64,000 nt of DNA from Microbacterium hydrothermale (GTDB lineage Bacteria; Actinomycetota; Actinomycetes; Actinomycetales; Microbacteriaceae). The notes beneath the pieces are model-generated. The model ran no database searches, had not been told where the DNA came from, and saw only the letters and a list, made by a program, of their open reading frames with translations. The DNA lies in contig NZ_STGM01000005.1 in assembly GCF_004854025.1 (NCBI RefSeq), positions 209,260-273,259 on the forward strand, read 5' to 3'. A program made the translations under genes and the position numbers. Positions within the stretch are counted from its first letter, which is position 1, and every line of letters begins with the position of its first letter. Positions 49,729 to 58,102 of the stretch are shown piece after piece.

Positions 49729-50751
49729 TCACGCGCGGCGGATCGAGTCGCGGATCACCACCGGCATCTCGACCAGGTGCTGCCCCTCGGGCGGACCTCC
49801 CGGCGCGAGCAGGAGCTCGACGGCGCGGCGGCCCATGTCCTCGTGGGGGAGACCGATGGTCGTCAGCCCCGGGCGCAGATAGGCGGCGAGCTCGTCGTTG
49901 TCGAACGACACCAGCGACACGTCCTCCGGCACGCGCAGACCGGCGTCGCCCAGCGCCTGCAGGGCGCCGAACGCCAGCCGGTCGTTCAGACACACGATGG
50001 CCCGCGGCCGCAGCCCCTGCGCGAGCAGTCGCGCCGTGAACTCGTACCCGGGGGCGGGTTCCCACAGCCAGATCGACTCCTCGTGCAGGAAGGTCGCGCC
50101 CGCGTCGGCCATGGCCGCGGAGATCCCGCGGACGCGGGCCGCCACCGTGGCGGAGCGGAACAGATCGCGCTCCGCCTCCGCGTCGTAGCCGAGCAGCAGG
50201 ATGCCGTCCCGGATCCCCGCCTCCAGGAGCAGCTCGACCGCCCGGCGTCCGCCCGTCTCCTCGTCGGGGAGGACGCTGCAGCGGTGCAGATCGTTCGTGG
50301 CGTTCAGCATGACCGTGCGCAGTCCGGTGGGGAGGGCGGGCACGAAGGTCTCTCGCGCCCGCATCGACGCGAAGATGATCCCGTCGACCTGACGGTCGAG
50401 CAGGGCGGAGACCGCTTCGGCCTCCCTCTCGGGCTCCCCGCCGGTCTCCGCCACCAGCACGACCTGGCCGGCGGCTTCCGCCGCGCCGAGCGCCCCCTTG
50501 ATGAGGCCGCTCGCGAAGCGGGTGGTGGCGACGAGATCCGACACGAAGCCGACGGTGTGCGAGGTGTCGGTGCGAAGCGCCCGGGCCGACATGTTGGGGC
50601 GGTAGCCCAGCTCGGCGGCGGCGGCGTGCACCCGCTCGTGCGCGTCCTGGGAGAGGCGGGTGTCGGGGCGGCCGTTGAGGATCATGGAGGCCGCCGCGGG
50701 GGACAGTCCCGCGCGGCGGGCGACGTCGGCCAGCGTGACCCTCTTGCCCAT
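49729..50751 (-). CDS. LacI-family transcriptional repressor
   Basis: A 340-residue LacI/GalR repressor. The helix-turn-helix is VTLADVARRAGLSPAAASMILNGRPDTRLS at residues 5-34 and the hinge MSARALRTDTSHTVGFV near 54. The ligand core ends ALGDAGLRVPEDVSLVSFDNDELAAYLRPGLTTIGLPHEDMGRRAVELLL. Recognition-helix residues (SPAAASMI) differ from the usual VSxxTVSRVLN, so its operator may be unusual. ATG at 50751. It diverges from a sugar importer operon whose leader contains a TTTCAGCAAA-centred dyad, the likely target. Confidence 0.9.
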   Translation of the reverse strand: MGKRVTLADVARRAGLSPAAASMILNGRPDTRLSQDAHERVHAAAAELGYRPNMSARALRTDTSHTVGFVSDLVATTRFASGLIKGALGAAEAAGQVVLVAETGGEPEREAEAVSALLDRQVDGIIFASMRARETFVPALPTGLRTVMLNATNDLHRCSVLPDEETGGRRAVELLLEAGIRDGILLLGYDAEAERDLFRSATVAARVRGISAAMADAGATFLHEESIWLWEPAPGYEFTARLLAQGLRPRAIVCLNDRLAFGALQALGDAGLRVPEDVSLVSFDNDELAAYLRPGLTTIGLPHEDMGRRAVELLLAPGGPPEGQHLVEMPVVIRDSIRRA

Positions 50752-50804
50752 CGGTGTCCCCGTTCTGCGGCTCCGGCGCCGCGGTCACGATCTTCGCAGC
50801 GATC

Positions 50805-50869
50805 TTGACAGCGCTCGACGCGTCTGCGTAAATGATCGTGCTAAATCCTTTCAGCAAAGATTAGCGCAC
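50805..50869 (+). promoter_or_regulatory. Promoter and LacI-type operator of the second sugar importer
   Basis: TTGACA (50805-50810) is followed about 17 nt later by GTAAAT. Just downstream, 50838-50869 is an imperfect dyad: GTGCTAAATC at one end and GATTAGCGCAC at the other, with inner halves CTTT and AAAG around CAGC. It is AT-rich compared with its surroundings and fits a repressor site for the divergent LacI protein. Confidence 0.6.
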
Positions 50870-50929
50870 CAGCAGTCCGCCGCCGGAACAGCCCGAGCGC
50901 CGGCACGCAGCACAGACGAAGGAGTCGAC

Positions 50930-52282
50930 ATGAACACCCGCATCCCCCGCCGGCGTCGAGGGGCATCCCTCGCTCTGATCGCCATCGCGGGACTCACCGG
51001 CGCCGCCCTGACCGGGTGCGCCCCCGGCAGCGCCGCACCGACGGCGCAGAACGACGTCGAGGTGAGCACCGAGCTGACCTCCGACCCGGTCCAGCTCACG
51101 ATCGCCGACGAGACGGGCTTCCCGGTCACCGACAAGCTGACCGAGGAGTTCACGAAGCAGCACCCGAACGTCACGTTCACCATCAACCGCGACACGTTCC
51201 AGAACCTCACCGCGAACGCCCCGAAGCTGCTCGCCAGCTCCACGCCGCCCGATCTGATCCGTCTCCCCACCCTGGGCGACACGGTGCGCGACGGTCTCGT
51301 GGCCAATCTCGACCCCTACTTCGACGCCTACGGCTGGGACGCGTGGCCGGCCTCGCAGCTCGCCCCGCTGCGCATGACCGACGAGGGTGTCCGCGGTTCC
51401 GGTTCGCTGTACCAGCTGGGCCTGGGCTACAGCATCACCGGCATCTACATGAACACCACGCTCGCCGACCAGCTGGGCATCGACGCCCCGCCGCAGACGC
51501 TCGCCGAGCTCGAAGAAGATATGGCGAAGGCCAAGGCCGCCGGTGTGCTGCCGATCATGGCCGGCGACAAGGACGGCGTCGTCAACTTCGTCGTGCAGGC
51601 GGCGATGAACCAATACGTCGACAAGGACCAGTTCCTGTCGTGGATGTTCAACGAGCCCGGGGCGCGCTACGACGAGTCCGGCAACGTCGAGGGTGCCGAG
51701 CTCGTGCGTAAGTGGGCGGATGCCGGGTACTTCCCGTCCGACATCAACGCGATCGACTACTTCACCTTCACCAGTCGCTTCTCGGCGGGCGAGGGACTGT
51801 TCACCTTCAACGGCAACTGGGAGGCGGCGAACTACCAGAAGGCGCTCGGCTCCAACGTCGAGTTCTTCCTCGTGCCGCCGGCCGAGGCCGGGGCCGACCA
51901 CGTGGCCATGGGGGCGGCGAACTCGTTCTCGGTCGCCGCGAAGTCGCCGCACATCAACGAGGTCGCGTACTTCCTCAACTGGGTGCACACCGACCCCACC
52001 GCGCGCCAAATCATCGTCGATGTCACGGGCGCCTCGCCCGGCGGCGACCCGGCGCAGGAGCTGCCCTCGGTCGAGGCCGGCTCGCTCATCGAGAACGCGC
52101 TGAAGATGTCCGCCCAGATCGGCGCCGAGAACGGCCAGGTCGACTTCATGGCCAACACCACCGCCGGTATCTACGCGGGCTCGATCATCCCCGAGTCGCA
52201 GCTGCTGGTGACCAGCCAGATCACCGGCAAGGAGTTCGTCGACCGCGTGCAGAAGTTCTACGAGAGCGAGGTCGGCGAGTAA
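50930..52282 (+). CDS. Sugar ABC transporter substrate-binding lipoprotein
   Basis: A 450-residue family 1 solute-binding protein. The signal peptide (RRRRGASLALIAIAGLTGAALTGC) ends in lipobox LTGC. Mature motifs include FTKQHPNVTFTINRDTFQNLTANAPKLLASSTPPDLIRLP, YQLGLGYSITGIYMNTTLADQLGI, and FSAGEGLFTFNGNWEAANYQKALG near 285. AAGGAG lies 7 nt before the ATG. First gene of an operon with two permeases, a GH32/43-like hydrolase and a serine hydrolase, so a fructose-, arabinose- or xylose-containing oligosaccharide is plausible; the exact sugar is unknown. Confidence 0.88.
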   Translation: MNTRIPRRRRGASLALIAIAGLTGAALTGCAPGSAAPTAQNDVEVSTELTSDPVQLTIADETGFPVTDKLTEEFTKQHPNVTFTINRDTFQNLTANAPKLLASSTPPDLIRLPTLGDTVRDGLVANLDPYFDAYGWDAWPASQLAPLRMTDEGVRGSGSLYQLGLGYSITGIYMNTTLADQLGIDAPPQTLAELEEDMAKAKAAGVLPIMAGDKDGVVNFVVQAAMNQYVDKDQFLSWMFNEPGARYDESGNVEGAELVRKWADAGYFPSDINAIDYFTFTSRFSAGEGLFTFNGNWEAANYQKALGSNVEFFLVPPAEAGADHVAMGAANSFSVAAKSPHINEVAYFLNWVHTDPTARQIIVDVTGASPGGDPAQELPSVEAGSLIENALKMSAQIGAENGQVDFMANTTAGIYAGSIIPESQLLVTSQITGKEFVDRVQKFYESEVGE

Positions 52283-53253
52283 TGACCGACCGTGCGGTCG
52301 CCGTCGCGGCGGCCCCTCGACCCGACGACGCCCCCTCGGCGACGGCGACCGCACCCGTTCGCCGGGCCGCTGCACGCGCAGCGGCCCGGCGGGCGACCCT
52401 CGCCGGGTGGGTCCTCCTGCTTCCCGCGCTCGCCTTCTACATCGGCTTCGTCGTCTGGCCCCTGTTCCAGGGCGTGCAGTACTCGTTCTACGACTGGAAC
52501 GGCATCGGCGTCGCCCGCTGGGTCGGCGTCCAGAACTACCTCACGGTGTTCACCGACCCCGACCTGCTCGGTGCGATCCGCAACGCGTTCATCCTGATCG
52601 CGTTCTTCACCGTCATCCCGGTGGGGCTCGGGCTGGTGCTCGCGACCCTCATCCGCGGCATCCGGTACAAGGCCTTCGCGGCCACGGCGCAGACCGTGCT
52701 GTTCCTGCCCCAGATCATCCCGCTCGCGGCCGCCGGTATCGCCTGGTCGTGGATGTACGCCCAGACCGGTGCGGTCAATCAGATCCTCGGCTGGGTCGGG
52801 CTCGGGTGGATCACCCGGCCGTGGCTCGCCGACTACGGCACGGCGCTGCCGGCCGTGGGTCTGATCGGGTCGTGGGTGCTCACGGGGCTGTGCACCGTGC
52901 TGCTGCTCACCGGTCTCGGCAAGATCGACGTCTCGCTGTACGAGGCCATCCGCCTCGATGGCGCCGGGTGGTGGCGCGAGTTCTTCACGATCACCCTCCC
53001 CGGCCTGCGGCAGGAGATCGCGGTGCTCGTCACCGTCACCGTCATCGCCGCCCTGTCGAGTTTCGACATCATCTACACCTCGACCCAGGGCGGCCCCGGC
53101 CGCGCGACCCTCGTGCCGGGCCTGTCGATCTTCCGCATCGGCTTCACCCAGAGCGACGTGGGCCTGGCCTCGGCCTTCGGCATCGTGCTCATGGTGCTCG
53201 TGCTGATCGTGGTGCTCCCCATCCAACGTCTTTCGAGAGCGAGCGACTCGTGA
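52282..53253 (+). CDS. Sugar ABC transporter permease (MalF/MsmF type)
   Basis: A 323-residue permease with an Ala/Arg-rich 38-residue N-terminal tail and six hydrophobic helices, the first AGWVLLLPALAFYIGFVVWPLFQGVQYSFYDWNG. The EAA loop is LYEAIRLDGAGWWREFFTITLPGLRQEI near residue 220-247, and GGPGRATLVPG near 275 is the family motif. Starts in a TAATG overlap with the binding-protein gene. Confidence 0.9.
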   Translation: MTDRAVAVAAAPRPDDAPSATATAPVRRAAARAAARRATLAGWVLLLPALAFYIGFVVWPLFQGVQYSFYDWNGIGVARWVGVQNYLTVFTDPDLLGAIRNAFILIAFFTVIPVGLGLVLATLIRGIRYKAFAATAQTVLFLPQIIPLAAAGIAWSWMYAQTGAVNQILGWVGLGWITRPWLADYGTALPAVGLIGSWVLTGLCTVLLLTGLGKIDVSLYEAIRLDGAGWWREFFTITLPGLRQEIAVLVTVTVIAALSSFDIIYTSTQGGPGRATLVPGLSIFRIGFTQSDVGLASAFGIVLMVLVLIVVLPIQRLSRASDS

Positions 53254-54074
53254 TCGCCAGCCGCACCGAGCGCGTGCTCGGCATCCTCCTGCTCAGCGTC
53301 GCCGCGATCGTGACGTTGCTCCCGCTGATCAGCATGTTCTCCGCGGCCCTGCAACCCGCCGACCAGAACCCGACCGGCCTGACGTGGCCGACCGACCCGC
53401 AGTGGGGCAACTTCGCCACCGCCTTCGAGACCGGTCACGTCTGGCAGTTGATGGGCTCGAGCCTGGTCATCGTGCTCGGGGTCGTGCCGCTGAGCCTGGT
53501 CGCCGCCACCCTGGCGGGCTTCGCGCTGGGCTCACTCCAGGTGCGCTTCGGCCGCGGCATCCTGGTGTTCTTCGTGCTGGGGCTGACGATCCCGTTCGAG
53601 GCGCTCATCATCCCGCTCTACTACCAGGCGCAGTCGATGGGCACCGTGAACACCCCGTGGGCGGTGATCTTTCCGCTCATCGGGCTCTACATGCCGTTCG
53701 GCGTGTTCTGGATGCGCGCGCACTTCGTCAACGTGCCGCGCGAGCTGTCCGAAGCGGCGCGCGTGGACGGGGCGTCGCTGTGGCGCGAGTTCCGCAGCAT
53801 CCAGTTGCCGCTCGCGGCTCCCGCGCTCTCGGCGCTCGCGATCCTGCTGTTCATCTGGACGTGGAACCAGTTCCTGCTCCCGGTCGTGCTCATCGCCGAC
53901 CCGCTGCAGCGCACCGTGGCCGGCGCGCTGACGTTCTTCCAGGGGCAGTACTCGCTCAGCATCCCGCTGCTGAACGCGGGAGCGCTGATCATCATCACTC
54001 CCGCCGTGCTGCTGTTCCTCGTGTTCCAGCGCCAGTTCATCCGTGCCCTGGTGCAGGGCGCGGTCAAGGGCTGA
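53250..54074 (+). CDS. Sugar ABC transporter permease (MalG/MsmG type)
   Basis: A 274-residue permease. First helix VLGILLLSVAAIVTLLPLISMFSAAL, EAA loop LSEAARVDGASLWREFRSIQLPLAAPALS near residue 168-196, and the end ALVQGAVKG, nearly the same ending as the MalG-type protein at 46910. GTG start overlapping the previous stop (GTGA). Followed after 30 nt by the glycoside hydrolase gene. No ATPase gene is present in this cluster. Confidence 0.9.
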   Translation: MIASRTERVLGILLLSVAAIVTLLPLISMFSAALQPADQNPTGLTWPTDPQWGNFATAFETGHVWQLMGSSLVIVLGVVPLSLVAATLAGFALGSLQVRFGRGILVFFVLGLTIPFEALIIPLYYQAQSMGTVNTPWAVIFPLIGLYMPFGVFWMRAHFVNVPRELSEAARVDGASLWREFRSIQLPLAAPALSALAILLFIWTWNQFLLPVVLIADPLQRTVAGALTFFQGQYSLSIPLLNAGALIIITPAVLLFLVFQRQFIRALVQGAVKG

Positions 54075-54104
54075 CCGGCCCCTCCTCCTTTCGAAACGGA
54101 TCTC

Positions 54105-55064
54105 ATGACGTTCACGCTGCCCGACCACTGGGTCTGGGATTTCTGGCTCGCCCGCGACGGCGACACCCACCACATGATGTTCCTCCAGGCGCCGACGAGC
54201 CTGGGCGACCCCGACCTGCGCCACCGCAACGCGAGCGTCGGCTACGCCACGAGCGACGACCTGCGCTCGTGGACCGTGCACGGCACGGTTCTCGAGCCCT
54301 CCGGCGGAGACGCTCCGGATGCCACGGCGACATGGACGGGGAGCATCGTCGGGGCGGATGCCGACTGGCGCATGTTCTACACCGGCTCGCGCTTCCTGCG
54401 AGACGGCGAGATCACGAACGTCGAGACGGTCCTCGCGGCCTCGTCGGGGGATCTCGCGACCTGGGTCAAGGATCCCGAGGTCGTCGTCGCCGCGGACCCG
54501 CGCTGGTACGAGACGCTTCTCGACGGCACGTGGCACGAGGAGGCGTGGCGCGACCCGTGGGTGTTCGCCGATCCCGACGGGGACGGGTGGCACATGCTCG
54601 TGACGGCCCGCGCACGCGACGGCATCGAGCGCGATCGCGGGGTCATCGGCCACGCGTGGTCCGCCGACCTGCGCCGCTGGGAGATCCGCCCCCCGCTGAG
54701 CGCGCCCGGCGCCGGCTTCGCGCACCTCGAGGTTCCGCAGGTGGTGCGGATCGAGGGCCGGTGGGCCCTGATCTTCTCGTGCGACGCGACCCACCTCGCG
54801 GGCGATCGCGCCGGTCGAGCGGGAGGGATCTGGGCCGTCGCCCTCGACGACCCGCGGGGTCCGTACCCGGTGGAGCGGGCGACCCTGGTCGCCGACGAGC
54901 GCCTGTACAGCGGTCGCGTCGTCGCCGACGACGCCGACGGGCGCGCCGTGATGCTGGCCTTCGAGAACGTCACGACCGACGGGGCCTTCGTCGGGACGCT
55001 GTCCGATCCCCTGCCGTTGCACTGGGACGGCGATCGCCTCGCCGTCGCGGAGGTCGTCCGATGA
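54105..55064 (+). CDS. Five-bladed beta-propeller glycoside hydrolase (GH32/GH43-like)
   Basis: A 319-residue protein with no signal peptide. LPDHWVWDFWLARDGDTHHMMFLQAPTSLGDPDLRHRNASVGYATSDDLRSWT (residues 5-57) resembles the first blade of GH32-type enzymes, with WDFW as the probable nucleophile region. EEAWRDPWVFADPDGDGWHMLVTARA near 146 is the RDP-type motif and FAHLEVPQVV near 205 the acid/base region. Such enzymes release fructose, arabinose or xylose residues. It sits at the end of the importer operon and overlaps the serine hydrolase gene (ATGA). GH32 versus GH43 assignment is uncertain. Confidence 0.78.
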   Translation: MTFTLPDHWVWDFWLARDGDTHHMMFLQAPTSLGDPDLRHRNASVGYATSDDLRSWTVHGTVLEPSGGDAPDATATWTGSIVGADADWRMFYTGSRFLRDGEITNVETVLAASSGDLATWVKDPEVVVAADPRWYETLLDGTWHEEAWRDPWVFADPDGDGWHMLVTARARDGIERDRGVIGHAWSADLRRWEIRPPLSAPGAGFAHLEVPQVVRIEGRWALIFSCDATHLAGDRAGRAGGIWAVALDDPRGPYPVERATLVADERLYSGRVVADDADGRAVMLAFENVTTDGAFVGTLSDPLPLHWDGDRLAVAEVVR

Positions 55065-56218
55065 CCGCGGTGCAGGGCGTCGTCGCCCCCGGTTTCGAGG
55101 CGGTGGGCGAGGCGTTCGCCTCCGCGTTCGAGGGACTGCCCGAGATGGGCGCGGCCCTGGCCGTCCGTGTCGACGGGCAGACGGTCGTCGACGTCTGGGG
55201 CGGCACGGCCGACAGTCGCGACGGTCGACCCTGGGAGCGCGACACGCCCTCGGTGGTGTTCTCGTGCACGAAGGGGCTCATGTCGATCCTGGCGGCGCGA
55301 CTCGTTGCAGACGGGACGCTCGACCTCGACCGACCGCTCGCCGAGATCTGGCCCGACTTCGCGGCGCAGGGAAAGGACCGCGTGAGCGTCGGCGACGCCC
55401 TCGCCCACCGGGCGGGCGTCTCGGCCCCGCGGGTCGACGTCACGCGCGCGCAGCTCCTCGACGTCGACGCCATGGCGAGCCTCATCGCCGCGCAGGAACC
55501 GCTGTGGGAGCCGGGCGCCGGGTGGGCGTATCACGCGCTCACCCACGGCTGGTTGTCGGGCGAGATCGTGCGTCGGGCGGGTGGTGTCACCGCGCAGGTC
55601 GCTTTCGCCGCGATGGCCGAGGCCGTGGGAGGCGGGGCCTGGCTGGGCATGCCGGCCGAGATCGCGGCATCCGTGGCGCACCTGCGCGTGGGGCCGACGC
55701 TCTCGGCCCTCGTCGAGCGGCAGGCGGCCGAGCGCGATCCGCGTGCGGTCGATTGGCTGGACCGGGCGATGACCCTCGGCGGCGTGCTTCCGGCCACGCT
55801 GGTCACGGACGACGACGGGTTCAACGCCGACGACGTGCGCGCCGCGGTGATCCCGGGCGCGGGAGCCGTCGCGACCGCGCGCGCGGTCGCGGCGATGTGG
55901 TCGGCCACGGTCGCCGAGACCGACGGCATCCGCCTCCTCGACGACGACACGCTCGACGTCGTCACGCGCGAGCGGACCGCGGGTGCTCCGGTCTTCGCTG
56001 CACCCGCACCGTGGCCGCGCTGGGCGGCCGGCTTCCAGCTCGACTCGGCCGCGCGTCGCTACCTCGGGCCGACGAGCTTCGGGCACGACGGGGCAGGCGG
56101 CCAGGTCGCGTTCGCCGACCGCGCGGCCCGTGTGGGTTTCGCGTTCGTCACGAACTGGATGGAGGCCGACGACCCCCGCGCCACGCGCATCGTCGACGCC
56201 CTCCGCTCCGTGGTCTGA
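55061..56218 (+). CDS. Serine hydrolase of the beta-lactamase / EstB family
   Basis: A 385-residue class-C-beta-lactamase-like hydrolase. SCTKGLMS near residue 68 is the SxxK active-site motif, YHALTHGWLSGEIVRRAGG near 165 supplies the catalytic tyrosine (YHA replacing YxN), and FGHDGAGGQVAFAD near 343 is the third motif (HDG in place of KTG). That combination points to an esterase or D-aminopeptidase-like enzyme rather than an antibiotic resistance enzyme. No signal peptide, so cytosolic. Coupled to the glycoside hydrolase; it may remove acyl groups from the imported sugar. Confidence 0.85.
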   Translation: MTAVQGVVAPGFEAVGEAFASAFEGLPEMGAALAVRVDGQTVVDVWGGTADSRDGRPWERDTPSVVFSCTKGLMSILAARLVADGTLDLDRPLAEIWPDFAAQGKDRVSVGDALAHRAGVSAPRVDVTRAQLLDVDAMASLIAAQEPLWEPGAGWAYHALTHGWLSGEIVRRAGGVTAQVAFAAMAEAVGGGAWLGMPAEIAASVAHLRVGPTLSALVERQAAERDPRAVDWLDRAMTLGGVLPATLVTDDDGFNADDVRAAVIPGAGAVATARAVAAMWSATVAETDGIRLLDDDTLDVVTRERTAGAPVFAAPAPWPRWAAGFQLDSAARRYLGPTSFGHDGAGGQVAFADRAARVGFAFVTNWMEADDPRATRIVDALRSVV

Positions 56219-56241
56219 TTCTGGGCCGCGCGACCCGCCAG

Positions 56242-56277
56242 GAATTGTCGCTTCCGGGCGCCCCGAAGCGACGATTC
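56242..56277. terminator. Hairpin between convergent genes
   Basis: GAATTGTCGCTTC (56242-56254) pairs with GAAGCGACGATTC (56265-56277), 13 pairs including one G-U, around a 10-nt loop that can itself pair GGG with CCC. It lies between the serine hydrolase gene and the convergent glycosyltransferase gene and probably ends transcription from both sides. Confidence 0.65.
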
Positions 56278-56285
56278 TCGGCGCC

Positions 56286-57101
56286 TCACGCGCGCGTGCG
56301 CACCCACACGCCGTCGCGCTGCTCGATCGCCCCGGCCGCGGCGAAGGCGTCGAGCCATCCGCCCATCGGCCACGACCCCCACCGTGCGTGGAAGGTCGCG
56401 CCGTTGCGCAGGATGTCGTCGAGGTGCTGCCACGGGGGAGAAGACACCGGATGCCACTGGTGGAAGGCATCGGCCCCGCCGACCCAGCGCATCTCGACGC
56501 CGGCGGCTCGAGCGGTCCAGGCGAGGTCGGTGTCTTCCGCGCCGTAGCCCTCGTACCCGGCGTGGAAGCCGCCGATCCTCTCCCAGGTCGCGGGGGTGAC
56601 GGCGAACGACAGCGACCAGAAGAGGTCGTACTCCGCCGCGGTCGCCGCGCGCGTCTCGCGCGCCGGCAGCGCCGGGCGCGCGCGGTGCGGACGGATGAGG
56701 AAGGGCAGGTCAGCGGCGTTTTCGGGGCGTTGCACGCTCGCGAGATAGGTCACCGCTCCGGCCAGGATCGCCTCCGGATGCGCGCGCGCCGCGGAGCGGT
56801 ACGCCGCGAGGAGTTCCTCACCCGGGAGGCAGTCCACGTCGAGGAACACAAGCAGCTCTGCGCCCGCGTCGACGGCCGCGGCGGCGGCCCGGTTGCGTCC
56901 CTCGCCGACGCGCAGTCCGAGGGGCCCCGGGGGTACGTGCAGCGTAAGGGTCCCGGCATCCGGGATGTCGGACGGCGGCGTCTCGTCGAGCCAGGCCTCC
57001 ACCCGCACGATGTCGTCGGCGACCTCCGCCAGCACGCGACGCTGGCGCGAGAGATGCTCGCTCCGGGCCCGCGAGGCGACCGTGATGACCGCGGTCCTCA
57101 C
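56286..57101 (-). CDS. Family 2-type glycosyltransferase (galactosyltransferase-like C-terminus)
   Basis: A 271-residue GT-A glycosyltransferase. The nucleotide-sugar metal site is FLDVDCLPGEELLAAYRSAA near residue 91 (DxD). GGFHAGYEGYGAEDTDLAWTARAAG near 188 is the acceptor/catalytic ED motif typical of the Glyco_transf_7C region. WRWVGG-like and FHQWHPVS segments follow. GTG start at 57101 overlapping the upstream gene stop (GTGA). Last gene of a four-gene minus-strand operon of glycosyltransferases, so it probably adds one sugar to a surface glycan. Donor and acceptor are unknown. Confidence 0.85.
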   Translation of the reverse strand: MRTAVITVASRARSEHLSRQRRVLAEVADDIVRVEAWLDETPPSDIPDAGTLTLHVPPGPLGLRVGEGRNRAAAAAVDAGAELLVFLDVDCLPGEELLAAYRSAARAHPEAILAGAVTYLASVQRPENAADLPFLIRPHRARPALPARETRAATAAEYDLFWSLSFAVTPATWERIGGFHAGYEGYGAEDTDLAWTARAAGVEMRWVGGADAFHQWHPVSSPPWQHLDDILRNGATFHARWGSWPMGGWLDAFAAAGAIEQRDGVWVRTRA

Positions 57102-58102
57102 GGCAGCATCGCCTCGACAGCGGCGGCCATGCGCCCCGCGCCTCCGGAGACCTGCCAGCGCGCCCAGTCGGGGGAGTCCTCGGCGGCGGCCTCGACGAGC
57201 GCGACCAGCTCCGCGGCCGAGGCCGACGCGTCGGCGCGGCGGGCCAGCCCCCAGCGTTCCAGGGCGTCCGCGGTGTGGTCCTGCTCGGAGAAGGGGCGTT
57301 CCTGGGCGATGACCACCGCGCGGGCGCCCGCGGCGGCGAGGTCGGCGACGCTGTTCTGCCCGGCGGCGCTGAGCACGACGGTGCTGCGCGACAACAGCGG
57401 CCAGGGATCGTCGACGCGCGAGGCGGCGTCGTGCCCGACGGCGGTGACCTCCCACCCGTGCGCGTGGAGCAGCGCGGTCACCTGCTCGCGCACGTCGTCG
57501 TCGAGGACGCGGCCGAGGATGAGCAGCGACCGGGACTCGCGCGCCCCGTCCGGGGTCCGTCCGTCGTAGCGCGAGATCCCGCCCGTCCACAGGACGCGGT
57601 CGCCGTGCGCCGACAGGCCCGTCACGGGAACGGCGCCGTGCGCCCACGGGGCGACGATGCGGTCGGCGAGGGCGTAGGCGAGAGCGTGGGGGGTGTCGGT
57701 GCGGGCGCCGGGCTGGGTCACCGCGACGGTGCGCAGTCCCAGAAGGCGGGCGAACGCGACGACCTCCGCGCTCACGTCGACGACGAACGCCTGCAGTTCG
57801 CGGGTGACGGATGCCGCGGCGATGGCCGCGAGCCGCGCCCGGTGTCCGGGGTGCCCGTGCGGAGCCCAGTGCAGGTGACCCCGCACGGTGGGATCGGCGT
57901 CGCGCGGGTCGCGCAGCACCCCGTCGCGGTCCTCGAAGCCGTCGGCGTCGGTGGGCAGTTCGACCCACTCGACCTCCGGAGCCAGGGCGGCCGGACGACG
58001 CATCGACGAGAACACGACGACGGGTGTGCGCAGGTGCGGCTGCACCGCGAGGAACCGTGCGACGTGACCGTGGCCGTGGTGGTGGACGTACCAGCCGATC
58101 AC
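57098..58102 (-). CDS. MurG-like (GT28-type) glycosyltransferase
   Basis: A 334-residue GT-B protein. GWYVHHHGHGHVARFLAVQPHL (residues 3-24) is the N-terminal glycine/histidine loop, common in MurG/GT28-like enzymes. The C-terminal donor-binding region includes VVLSAAGQNSVADLAAAGARAVVIAQERPFSEQDHTADALERWGLA near 250-296, with the GQNS and EQ motifs expected for UDP-sugar binding. GTG start at 58102 overlapping the upstream stop. Cytosolic and probably membrane-associated. It belongs to the surface-glycan operon; it is not the cell-wall MurG, because no division genes are near. Confidence 0.82.
   Translation of the reverse strand: MIGWYVHHHGHGHVARFLAVQPHLRTPVVVFSSMRRPAALAPEVEWVELPTDADGFEDRDGVLRDPRDADPTVRGHLHWAPHGHPGHRARLAAIAAASVTRELQAFVVDVSAEVVAFARLLGLRTVAVTQPGARTDTPHALAYALADRIVAPWAHGAVPVTGLSAHGDRVLWTGGISRYDGRTPDGARESRSLLILGRVLDDDVREQVTALLHAHGWEVTAVGHDAASRVDDPWPLLSRSTVVLSAAGQNSVADLAAAGARAVVIAQERPFSEQDHTADALERWGLARRADASASAAELVALVEAAAEDSPDWARWQVSGGAGRMAAAVEAMLP

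Noticed and set aside
55061..56218. Beta-lactam resistance gene
   Set aside because: It has no signal peptide, KTG is replaced by HDG, and it is coupled to a sugar hydrolase.
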